From contig JAQVNZ010000001.1 in the NCBI GenBank assembly GCA_028702895.1, forward strand, positions 2,125 through 66,124: a DNA stretch of 64,000 bases, read 5' to 3'. Shown piece after piece: positions 14,494-22,536 of this stretch. Under the pieces are notes generated by a model that did not search any database, was not told the origin of the DNA, and was given only the letters and a program-made list of their open reading frames with translations. How positions within the stretch are numbered: the first letter of the stretch is position 1; each line of letters starts with the position of its first letter. This DNA comes from Candidatus Iainarchaeum sp. Lineage in GTDB: Archaea; Iainarchaeota; Iainarchaeia; Iainarchaeales; JAAZKV01. The translations under genes and the position numbers were made by a program.

Positions 14494-15828
14494 TCATTTT
14501 CCAAAATAACCATATTTTTTTCTCATTTCGATTATTTTTCCACAAGTTAGTGTTCCTTCTGGGCAAATTCCTTTTGTACAGGGTGGTCCAGCTTGATCAT
14601 AAATAATTGGCGCGGTTTGTTTGAGTAATTCTAATTTTTTGTTATAAAGATTTCGTATTTCCCATTGTGCGTTATTACAAGTTCTTTCTGATAAAATATC
14701 ATTGTCCATTCTTGCGTTTGTTGAAGAAATTAATTTTATTATATCGCAATTTAACAATAAATAATTTGCTGTTGTTTGTAATTTTTTTTCAATTAGTTTT
14801 TTTCTAAATTCTTTTATTTGTTTTATTTTATTTTCAAATTCTTTTAATATTTCATTATTTTGTTGTATTGATTCTGGAATTATAACATTTCTTTGTAAAG
14901 GAATATTCTCAAATTGTTCTCTAATGTTCGATGGTAATCTATGTCTTTCAAACTGATGATAACATGTTAGTGACATCATTAAACCAAAATTTGTTCTTGC
15001 GTGTTCTATTATTGAAGTGTGTCCGTATCCCATTACTCTTTGAGTTATTCCCTTTGATTTTTCTAATGCGTTTTCACTCCAATCTAGTTTTATTTTAGAA
15101 GGAGTATCTTCGCTAGTGGATGTTATTGCACCTAATGCACTTCGGATGATGGAATTTTCAAAATTATTTATTAATATTACGTTATTTTCTTCATTAATTT
15201 TTTCAAATTGTTTTTTTTCAAATTCAATAATTTGTTCTTCTTGGATTCTATTTTCTGAAAATTTTTCAATTAACATTATAATTTTTTCTTTTCCAATAAC
15301 CTGTTTTATTTTTTCTAACAATTCTTTGCTTTCAGCATTATCTAATCTTTTTATAGTTTTAAAAAAATTTATTATTTTTGAAAAGTTTAATGTTACAAAA
15401 ACATTGGTGGTAGTTGCTAATGGTAAAATATATCTTCCATCTTCAATTTTTATTCCATATAAATAATCTTTTGTTGTTGCTTTTCTTCCACAAAATCCTT
15501 CGTTTACTTGTGTTATTTTTCTATAAAAATCAATTAATTCTAAAACATTTTTCTTGTATTCATTTTCTAATTCGTTTCCAATTATTTCATTAGGTACAAT
15601 AAAAGAAGTTTCACCCATTTTTACATATCTTTGACTTTGTTGAGTATAACTGTCCAGCCCTTCACAAATATGGTGGCTTAATAATCTTGAACAATTTTCT
15701 ATGCTAAAAGAAAAATTAATTATTTTTGCGAGTTCGTTAAAACTTGCTTCGTTAAGATTGTGAGTTTGCAAATATTTTTCTAATTCCTCGATAAATTCGT
15801 CGTTTTTTTCAACAAGGGTTATTTCCAT
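14494..15828 (-). CDS. thyX: tandem-domain flavin-dependent thymidylate synthase
   Basis: 444 residues, about twice a standard ThyX, with two ThyX-like halves (about 1-225 and 226-444). The N-terminal half keeps QSQRY (64-68) but has SHH where RHR is expected. The C-terminal half keeps RHR (295-297) but has QFEN where QSQR is expected. ThyX converts dUMP to dTMP with methylene-tetrahydrofolate and FAD, and its normal active site is built at subunit interfaces, so the two halves probably make one composite site. The tail has GPPCTKGICPEGTLTCG, possibly metal-binding. Neighbours: dCMP deaminase, thymidylate kinase and GlyA. Confidence 0.88.
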   Translation of the reverse strand: MEITLVEKNDEFIEELEKYLQTHNLNEASFNELAKIINFSFSIENCSRLLSHHICEGLDSYTQQSQRYVKMGETSFIVPNEIIGNELENEYKKNVLELIDFYRKITQVNEGFCGRKATTKDYLYGIKIEDGRYILPLATTTNVFVTLNFSKIINFFKTIKRLDNAESKELLEKIKQVIGKEKIIMLIEKFSENRIQEEQIIEFEKKQFEKINEENNVILINNFENSIIRSALGAITSTSEDTPSKIKLDWSENALEKSKGITQRVMGYGHTSIIEHARTNFGLMMSLTCYHQFERHRLPSNIREQFENIPLQRNVIIPESIQQNNEILKEFENKIKQIKEFRKKLIEKKLQTTANYLLLNCDIIKLISSTNARMDNDILSERTCNNAQWEIRNLYNKKLELLKQTAPIIYDQAGPPCTKGICPEGTLTCGKIIEMRKKYGYFGK

Positions 15829-15956
15829 TATGAAATAATTATCGCAATTGTTTTTTATAATTAATTGAATTAATTTTTTTATTTTTATTAGTTTACTTTT
15901 TTGTTATGTTGTATTCTATTACTTAGTTTTAAAATAAGTTGTTACTAATTTTTTGT

Positions 15957-16523
15957 ATGCTTGTTGGAATTGTTGGTTTGAATGGCTCTGGAAAAGACGC
16001 GGTTGCTAATATTTTAAAAGAAAAATATTCTTTTTTACATTATGACTTGGGCCAAACCATAAGGGATGAACTAAAAAAAATAGGTAAAAATTATTTAGAT
16101 CGAAATGAAATGATTGTATTGGGTAATTCTCGTAGAAAAGAATTTGGTTCAAATTATTGGGTTAAATTATTACTTAAAGATTATTCTCCTCAAAAAAAAT
16201 TCGTTTTAACTTCTATTAGAAATCCCCTTGAAGCCGAAGAAATAATTTCTAAAAACGGTATTATTATAGAAGTTTTTTGCGATGTTAAAACAAGGTTTAA
16301 TCGAACTGTAGATAGAGTGAAAAATAATTCTAACGCGCATGGTGATGTAATAAGTTTTGAAGAGTTTGCTGTTAAAGAAAAAGTAGAATTAGAAAGTACT
16401 GATCCTACAAAACAACAATTGTTAAAAAGTATTAGTTTTGCTAAATATAGGATTAATAATAATGGGTCTTTAAAAGAATTAGAAGATCAAATAAATATTA
16501 TAGCAAAGGAGTTAGTGTTTTAA
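15957..16523 (+). CDS. P-loop nucleoside-monophosphate-kinase-like protein
   Basis: 188 residues from the ATG at 15957 (MLVGIVGLNGSGKD). Walker A is GLNGSGKD; a lid-like segment with R and K residues follows LTSIRNPLEAEEI. It resembles the archaeal adenylate-kinase-like UPF0200/dephospho-CoA-kinase group. It is one base away from the dCMP deaminase start, so it is translated in the same operon, which suggests a deoxynucleotide substrate. Substrate not determinable from sequence. Confidence 0.7.
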   Translation: MLVGIVGLNGSGKDAVANILKEKYSFLHYDLGQTIRDELKKIGKNYLDRNEMIVLGNSRRKEFGSNYWVKLLLKDYSPQKKFVLTSIRNPLEAEEIISKNGIIIEVFCDVKTRFNRTVDRVKNNSNAHGDVISFEEFAVKEKVELESTDPTKQQLLKSISFAKYRINNNGSLKELEDQINIIAKELVF

Positions 16524-16524
16524 C

Positions 16525-17067
16525 ATGGATTATTTTAGGCCGAGTAAAGATGAATATTATTGGAATATTGCTAAAGCAGTTGCTGAACGTACTACTTGTA
16601 TGTCTGTTAAGGGTGGAGCTTTAATTGTTAGAGATGATCAAATTATTTCTGCGGGTTATGTTGGAGCTCCGCGTAATACAAAAAATTGTTTTGAAATAAA
16701 AACTTGTTTGCGTCGCGAATTAAATGTTCCGTCTGGTCAAAGATATGAGTTGTGTCGTTCTGTTCATGCTGAACAAAACGCGATTATTAATTCTGCTCGT
16801 TCCGGATCGTCTTTGTTAGGTGGTACAATGTATTTGTATTTTGCTAAGCGAACTGAGAATGGGGAAAAATTTGTTCTAGCATATCCTTGTTTTATTTGTA
16901 AAAAAATGATTATTAATGCTGGACTAAATCGTTTTGTTGGAAACGATGAAAGTGGTAAACTTGTTTCTTATAATATTGCTGATTGGGCAAAAGATTGGCA
17001 AGATCATGATATGCTTTATGATTCAATTAAATATGATTCTAAATATGATACGAATGTGGTTAAATGA
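16525..17067 (+). CDS. dCMP deaminase
   Basis: 180 residues of the cytidine/deoxycytidylate deaminase fold. Zinc and catalytic residues are in HAEQNAI (near 85) and PCFICK (near 127). It makes dUMP from dCMP, the substrate of the adjacent ThyX. Its stop overlaps the tmk start by 4 bp, showing translational coupling. Confidence 0.93.
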   Translation: MDYFRPSKDEYYWNIAKAVAERTTCMSVKGGALIVRDDQIISAGYVGAPRNTKNCFEIKTCLRRELNVPSGQRYELCRSVHAEQNAIINSARSGSSLLGGTMYLYFAKRTENGEKFVLAYPCFICKKMIINAGLNRFVGNDESGKLVSYNIADWAKDWQDHDMLYDSIKYDSKYDTNVVK

Positions 17068-17729
17068 GAGGAAAATTAATTGTTTTAGAAGGAACGGATA
17101 GTAGTGGTAAAACCACACAATATAATAAATTAATTGAACGATTAGAATCTGATGGTAAAGAAATTGTTAGGTACCATTTTCCAAAACATGGTAATCTTTT
17201 TGGTGAAGTGGTTGATGATTATTTAATGGGAAAATTTGGTAGAAAAGAAGATTTGTCTCCAGAATTTATTGCCATGCTTTATATGACGGATTTTTATAAT
17301 TCAAAAAAAGAAATGGAATTAGTTTTAGATCAAGGAAAACATATTATTCTTTCGCGTTTTTTTTCATCTACTCTGACTTATCAAGTTGCTCTAACTCCAA
17401 GTGATAAAAAAGAAATTGTTTGGAATTGGATTACAAAAGTTTGTGATTTATTGCCTAAGCCAGATTTAACTTTGGTGTTAACAGTGGATCCAGAAATTTC
17501 TAAAAAATTATTGGATAATCCAAATAATGCTGATGCTTACAAAAAAGGTGCAATTAAAGATCAACATGAAGATGATTTTGAATTTCAAAAAAACGTGTTT
17601 AAAGAATATGCGCGAAATATTGATTTGCTTGGTTGGAAAAAAATTGATTGCGTTAAAAATAATTCTTTAATGTCTATAGATGAAATTCATGAAAAAATTT
17701 ATTCTATTGTAAAAAATATTTTTGATTAA
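17064..17729 (+). CDS. tmk: thymidylate kinase
   Basis: 221 residues. Walker A is EGTDSSGKTTQ near residue 9; the lid region is LLDNPNNADAYKK. It phosphorylates dTMP to dTDP, the step after ThyX. The DR(Y/F) motif of the family reads SRFFSS, lacking the usual Asp. A second thymidylate-kinase-like gene at 36319 keeps DRYKYSS. Overlaps the dCMP deaminase by 4 bp. Confidence 0.9.
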   Translation: MRGKLIVLEGTDSSGKTTQYNKLIERLESDGKEIVRYHFPKHGNLFGEVVDDYLMGKFGRKEDLSPEFIAMLYMTDFYNSKKEMELVLDQGKHIILSRFFSSTLTYQVALTPSDKKEIVWNWITKVCDLLPKPDLTLVLTVDPEISKKLLDNPNNADAYKKGAIKDQHEDDFEFQKNVFKEYARNIDLLGWKKIDCVKNNSLMSIDEIHEKIYSIVKNIFD

Positions 17730-17752
17730 TATTATTATTTTGGGGGATTAGA

Positions 17753-18994
17753 ATGTTTGAAAACTTGAAAAAAAATGATTTGGTAATTGCTAATTTGATT
17801 TTAGCAGAAAAAGAAAGACAAATGAATGGTTTAGAATTAATCCCTTCTGAAAATCTTGTTTCAAAATCAGTTTTAGAAGCTCTTGGTTCTTATCCTGTTA
17901 ACAAATATTCTGAAGGTTATCCTGGTAAAAGATATTATGGGGGTAATGAATTTATTGATGAAATAGAACAATTGGCGATTGATAGATTAAAACAATTGTT
18001 TAATGCGGAGCATGCTAATGTTCAACCAAATTCGGGTTCGCCTGCGAACATGGCAGTATATTCTGCACTGTTATCTCCTGGGGATAAAGCACTTGGATTA
18101 AAATTAACTGAAGGTGGACATTTAACTCACGGTCATAAAGTAAATTTTTCTGGTAAAACATATAACTTTTTACAATATGGCGTGGATAAAGAAACTGAAA
18201 TGTTAGATTATGATGCTATTCTAGACCTGGCTAGAAAAGAAAAACCAAAATTAATTCTGTCGGGTTTTACAGCGTATCCTCGTAAAATTGATTTTAAAAA
18301 ATTTAGAGAAATTTGTGATGATGTAGGCGCATTTGCAATGGCTGATATTTCGCATATTGGTGGGTTATGTGCTACGGGAGTTCATGAAAATCCAGTTCCT
18401 TATTTTGATGTGGTTACAACAACAACGCATAAAACATTACGTGGGCCTAGAAGTGCTGTTATAATGTGCAAAGAAGAATTTGCAAGTAAAATTGACAAAG
18501 CAGTTTTTCCTGGTTTACAAGGTGGTCCTCACGAACATGTTATTGCTGCCAAGGCAGTTGCTTTCAAAGAAGCTCTTGAACCAAAATTCAAAGATTATAC
18601 TATTCAAATAGTTAAAAATGCTAAACAATTAGCTTCATCTCTAACTGATTTAGGATATCGCTTAGTTACTGGTGGTACTGACACACATTTGTTATTAGTA
18701 GATGTTCGTTCTAATGGTATTTCTGGGATTGATGCGGAAAAAGCTCTTGAGAAAGCGGGTATTTATTGTAATAAAAATACCATTCCTTTTGAAATTGGTT
18801 CTCCTTGGGATCCTAGCGGGGTACGAATTGGCACTCCCGTTCTTACAACTAGAGGGATGAAAGAAAGTGAAATGAAACAAGTAGCTGAATTTATTCATAA
18901 TGCATTACAAAACCGGTTGGATGATTTTAAATTAAAAGAAATAAAATTTAATGTAAAAGAATTTTGTAAAGATTTTGATTTTTACAAAGATTAG
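17753..18994 (+). CDS. glyA: serine hydroxymethyltransferase
   Basis: 413 residues with the full fold-type I PLP layout; the PLP lysine is in TTTTHKTLRGPR (near residue 226) and the folate-site motif SGSPANMAVY is near 96. It makes glycine and methylene-tetrahydrofolate (or a methanopterin analogue) from serine and so supplies ThyX with its carbon unit. GGGGGATTAGA precedes the ATG. It lies 23 bp after tmk in the same direction. Confidence 0.96.
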   Translation: MFENLKKNDLVIANLILAEKERQMNGLELIPSENLVSKSVLEALGSYPVNKYSEGYPGKRYYGGNEFIDEIEQLAIDRLKQLFNAEHANVQPNSGSPANMAVYSALLSPGDKALGLKLTEGGHLTHGHKVNFSGKTYNFLQYGVDKETEMLDYDAILDLARKEKPKLILSGFTAYPRKIDFKKFREICDDVGAFAMADISHIGGLCATGVHENPVPYFDVVTTTTHKTLRGPRSAVIMCKEEFASKIDKAVFPGLQGGPHEHVIAAKAVAFKEALEPKFKDYTIQIVKNAKQLASSLTDLGYRLVTGGTDTHLLLVDVRSNGISGIDAEKALEKAGIYCNKNTIPFEIGSPWDPSGVRIGTPVLTTRGMKESEMKQVAEFIHNALQNRLDDFKLKEIKFNVKEFCKDFDFYKD

Positions 18995-19303
18995 TTTTTT
19001 TATATTAATTTTTTTATTTAAATTTATTTTCTTCAAATTTGTTTTGTTGTGTTATCTTTTAATTTATTTATTATAATTTACAAAATTTTTGTTTATTTTT
19101 TTATTCATTTTAATTGAATTTATTAAGTTTTTTTAATTATATTATTTTTAAAAATTTTATTCGTAAAAAAATTGAACTATTTTTATTGTTTTTTTTCGTT
19201 TTCCAAATTAACTTTTTGTAGTTTTAACATTTTTTCTTATTTTTATCCTAGTTTTAATTGTTTTTTGGTTCGGATTTTGTCTTATGTATATTGTCCGGAT
19301 AAA

Positions 19304-19313
19304 CTTTATAAAC
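19304..19313 (+). promoter_or_regulatory. TATA box of nrdD
   Basis: CTTTATAAAC lies in the 363-bp gene-free stretch 18995-19357, about 45-54 bp before the nrdD ATG. The expected start site gives a leader of about 20 nt carrying AAGTGATATTTT as ribosome-binding site. No bacterial NrdR-box pair was seen. Confidence 0.45.
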
Positions 19314-19357
19314 TTCTAAATCTTTCATAATTTTATAAATGAAAAAAGTGATATTTT

Positions 19358-21403
19358 ATGCCTAGATTTGTAATTAAAAGAGACGGTTCGAAAGTTGCGT
19401 TTAGTGAAAAAAAAATTCAAGTTGCTATTTGGAAGGCTGTTAAGAGTGTTGGTGGGACTGATGAAAAAAAAGCAACTCATGTTGCGCAAGTAGTTATTGA
19501 AAGAATAAATAATCGTTTTATGTTAGAAGATGTTCCAACAGTTGAACAAATTCAAGATGTGGTTGAAGAAGTTTTAATTAAAGCTGGTCATGATAAGGTT
19601 GCAAAATCCTATATTTTGTATCGTCATCAACACGAATTAATGAGGGCTAGGGAAGAAATGCTTTCTGATTTTGATGTAATTGATTCTTATGTTACTCAAG
19701 AAGATTGGCGTGTTAGAGAAAATTCTAATATGGCTTATTCTTTACAAGGTTTAAGAAATCACATTTCATCTAATTTAGTTTCAAATTATTGGTTAATGAA
19801 AATTTATCCTGCTGAAATTGCTAACGCGCATAAAGAAGGAATTTTTCATATTCACGATTTAAGTGAATTAAGTGTTTATTGCGTTGGTTGGGATTTAAAG
19901 CAATTATTAATTGAAGGTTTTAAGGGTGTTCGGGGAAAAATAAGTTGTGCTCCTGCTAGACACTTTCGTTCAGCATTAGGTCAAATAGTAAATTTCTTTT
20001 ATACTCTTCAAGGAGAAGCAGCGGGTGCACAAGCGTTTTCTAATTTTGATACTTTACTTGCACCGTTTATAAGATATGATAATTTAACTAGAAAAGAAGT
20101 TAAACAAGCTTTACAAGAATTCTTGTTTAATTGTAATGTTCCGACAAGAGTTGGATTTCAAACTCCGTTTGAAAATATTACTCTTGATTTAGTTGTTCCA
20201 AATAAAATGAAAAATTTGCCGGTAATAATTGGTGGTAAACCAATGGAAGCAACTTATGGTGATTTTCAAGATGAAATTGATTTGTTTAATGATGTTCTTG
20301 CAGAAGTAATGGTTGCAGGAGACGCTGATGGAAGAATTTTTACTTTTCCAATTCCAACTTATAATATTACAAAAGATTTTGATTGGGATAATAAAAAATT
20401 AGATCAAATTTGGGATATGACTGCTAAATATGGGATACCATATTTTTCTAATTTTGTTAATAGTGATATGGATGTTGATGATGCAAGAAGTATGTGTTGT
20501 AGATTAAGGCTTGATAATAAACAATTAGAAAAACGTGGTGGGGGATTGTTTGGTAGTGCACCTATGACTGGTTCTATTGGAGTTGTAACAATTAATTTGC
20601 CTAGAATTGGTTACTTGGCCGATAATGAAGAAGAATTTTTTAACATGCTTGTTTCTGCAATGGATTTGGGAAAAGAATCTCTTATTATTAAAAGAAAAAC
20701 TTTAGAAAATTTAACTCAAAATGGATTATATCCATATTCCTCTTTTTATCTTCGCGGGATTAAAGAAGACACAGGTCAATATTGGAAAAATCATTTTTCT
20801 ACTATTGGTTTAATTGGAATGAATGAAGCATTATTAAATTTTATGAATAAAACTCTTTTCCAAGAAGAAGGAATCGCGTTTGCTAAAAAGGTAATGCTTT
20901 TTATGCGAGATAAATTAGTAAAGTATCAAGAAGAAACTGGGGATTTATTTAATTTAGAAGCTACTCCTGGTGAGGGGACATCTTATAGGTTAGCAAAAAT
21001 GGATAAGAAAAAATATCCTGATATTATTGTTGCTAATGAATCTAAAGCAAAACAAGGTGTTGCCCCATATTATACTAATTCCACTCAATTGCCAGTAAAT
21101 TATACTCATGATTTGTTTGATGCGCTTGATAAGCAAGATGATTTACAATCTTTGTATACTGGTGGAACAGTATTTCATGTTTTTATTGGAGAAAAACTTC
21201 CTTCGGGGGAAGCTGCAAAAAATCTTGTTAGAAAAATAACAGACAATTATAAATTGCCGTATGTTTCGTTAACGCCAACATTTAGTATTTGTCCAATACA
21301 TGGATATATTTCTGGCGAACACGAATATTGTCCGATTTGTGATAAAGAAGATTCTGTTAGTAAAGTAGTTCCAAGAATTTTTGATAAAAAGGAGGCGAAT
21401 TAA
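19358..21403 (+). CDS. nrdD: anaerobic (class III) ribonucleotide reductase, large chain without glycyl-radical site
   Basis: 681 residues. An ATP-cone occupies about 2-92; the ten-stranded barrel has cysteines C175 (SVYCVGW) and C197 (SCAPARHFRSA) in the expected region. The C-terminal metal site is C645-x2-H648 with C658-x2-C661. In normal NrdD this is followed directly by YSRVVGY carrying the radical glycine. Here the chain ends VSKVVPRIFDKKEAN, which aligns with that motif but has Pro672 at the glycine position. The missing radical segment is a separate gene at 21459. The enzyme makes dNTPs under anoxia. Confidence 0.95.
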   Translation: MPRFVIKRDGSKVAFSEKKIQVAIWKAVKSVGGTDEKKATHVAQVVIERINNRFMLEDVPTVEQIQDVVEEVLIKAGHDKVAKSYILYRHQHELMRAREEMLSDFDVIDSYVTQEDWRVRENSNMAYSLQGLRNHISSNLVSNYWLMKIYPAEIANAHKEGIFHIHDLSELSVYCVGWDLKQLLIEGFKGVRGKISCAPARHFRSALGQIVNFFYTLQGEAAGAQAFSNFDTLLAPFIRYDNLTRKEVKQALQEFLFNCNVPTRVGFQTPFENITLDLVVPNKMKNLPVIIGGKPMEATYGDFQDEIDLFNDVLAEVMVAGDADGRIFTFPIPTYNITKDFDWDNKKLDQIWDMTAKYGIPYFSNFVNSDMDVDDARSMCCRLRLDNKQLEKRGGGLFGSAPMTGSIGVVTINLPRIGYLADNEEEFFNMLVSAMDLGKESLIIKRKTLENLTQNGLYPYSSFYLRGIKEDTGQYWKNHFSTIGLIGMNEALLNFMNKTLFQEEGIAFAKKVMLFMRDKLVKYQEETGDLFNLEATPGEGTSYRLAKMDKKKYPDIIVANESKAKQGVAPYYTNSTQLPVNYTHDLFDALDKQDDLQSLYTGGTVFHVFIGEKLPSGEAAKNLVRKITDNYKLPYVSLTPTFSICPIHGYISGEHEYCPICDKEDSVSKVVPRIFDKKEAN

Positions 21404-21410
21404 TTTTATT

Positions 21411-21429
21411 TCAAACATTTATTGTTTGA
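21411..21429 (+). terminator. hairpin between the two nrdD parts
   Basis: TCAAACA (21411-21417) and TGTTTGA (21423-21429) form a 7-bp stem with a 5-nt loop, followed by T-rich sequence. It could attenuate, process or stabilise the mRNA between the large chain and the glycyl-radical gene. A perfect AAAGGAGGCG lies just before it, inside the last codons of nrdD. Confidence 0.4.
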
Positions 21430-21458
21430 TTTTATTTTTAATATTGGGGTGATAATAA

Positions 21459-21614
21459 ATGGTTAAAACAAAATGTGAAGTGTATAGTAGAGTTGTTGGG
21501 TATATTAGGCCAGTTGAACAATGGAATGATGGAAAACAAGCTGAATTTCATGATAGAAAAATGTTCTCTGATAAAACAAATCCAGCTAATAATAATCAAT
21601 CTAGCATTTGCTAA
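21459..21614 (+). CDS. free-standing glycyl-radical segment of class III ribonucleotide reductase
   Basis: 51 codons with its own GGGGTGATAATAA ribosome-binding site. Residues 6-36 reproduce the C-terminal end of NrdD: CEVYSRVVGY, then RPVEQWNDGK and EFHDRKMF, with the radical glycine at position 14. The tail is Asn-rich and ends in Cys. It should complete NrdD in trans, comparable in principle to YfiD/GrcA, which supplies a glycyl-radical domain to damaged pyruvate formate-lyase. It lies 55 bp after nrdD and 155 bp before nrdG. Confidence 0.88.
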   Translation: MVKTKCEVYSRVVGYIRPVEQWNDGKQAEFHDRKMFSDKTNPANNNQSSIC

Positions 21615-21769
21615 ATAATTTTTTTAAGTTAGTATTTGATAGATTATAATTATTTATTAAATTCTAACTTTTACTATGTTTTAGCAATTGTTAGTTTTTT
21701 TAAATTTAATATTTAGTATTTTAAAAGTTATTAGTTTTAATTTTTTAATTTAATTAAGGGGTAATAAAA

Positions 21770-22465
21770 TTGTTTATTGGTGGATTAGAAAAAACGACTC
21801 TTATTGATTTTCCTGGAAAAATCGCTTGTATTGTTTTTCTTGTGAATTGTAATTTTAAGTGTCCTTATTGTTATAATAAAGAATTAACTGCGTTTAAATT
21901 ATTTAAAAAATCTGGTCGTCAATTAATCCCTGAAGAAGAATTTTTTTCTTTTCTTAAAAGTAAGAAAAATATATTAGATGGTGTTGTTATTACTGGTGGT
22001 GAACCGACTTGTTCTCCTGGAATAATTTTGTTTGTTGAAAAAATTCGGTCAATGGGATTTGCTGTTAAATTTGATTCAAATGGTAGTAATCCAAAAATTT
22101 TAAAAGAATTAATTGATAAAAAATTAGTTGATTATTTTGCAATGGATCTAAAAGCTCCATTATCAAAATATAAAGAAATTACGCGTAGTGCTGTTACTAA
22201 AAAAAATATTTTAGATTCTATTGAATTATTAGTTAATTCTAATATTCCTTGTGAATTTAGAACAACACTTTTTCCAAAATTATTAGTAAAAGATTTTGAA
22301 GAAATGGCATTGTTAATTCCTAATCAAAAATGGTTTTTACAAGAAATGGATCCTAAACATGCTTATGAAGCTAAGGTTAGGCGAATGAAACCAATGAAAA
22401 AAACTAAGATTGATAAAATAATTAAGTTGGCTAAATTGACAACTAAAATTGAATTAAGGAATTAG
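21770..22465 (+). CDS. nrdG: anaerobic ribonucleotide reductase activase (radical SAM)
   Basis: 231 residues from a TTG start preceded by AAGGGGTAATAAAA. The cluster motif is CNFKCPYC (C-x3-C-x2-C) near residue 27, followed by GVVITGGEPT, the SAM-binding glycine motif. It opens GGLEKTTLIDFPGKIACIVF, typical of NrdG-like activases. It generates the glycyl radical, here presumably on the 51-residue partner. Confidence 0.92.
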   Translation: MFIGGLEKTTLIDFPGKIACIVFLVNCNFKCPYCYNKELTAFKLFKKSGRQLIPEEEFFSFLKSKKNILDGVVITGGEPTCSPGIILFVEKIRSMGFAVKFDSNGSNPKILKELIDKKLVDYFAMDLKAPLSKYKEITRSAVTKKNILDSIELLVNSNIPCEFRTTLFPKLLVKDFEEMALLIPNQKWFLQEMDPKHAYEAKVRRMKPMKKTKIDKIIKLAKLTTKIELRN

Positions 22466-22536
22466 TTTTTTAAAAAATGGGTTTTCTTATTTTTTATTTG
22501 TAGTATTATTAATAGTTTTTATTTTTTGTTTGACTT

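Noticed and set aside
14294..14566. Minus-strand 90-residue ORF
   Set aside because: It overlaps the end of thyX in another frame and the opposite-strand 51-codon ORF; composition looks like a shadow.
19250..19290. Possible small RNA or dif-like site in the gap before nrdD
   Set aside because: No paired arms or conserved structure could be found beyond a TATA box.
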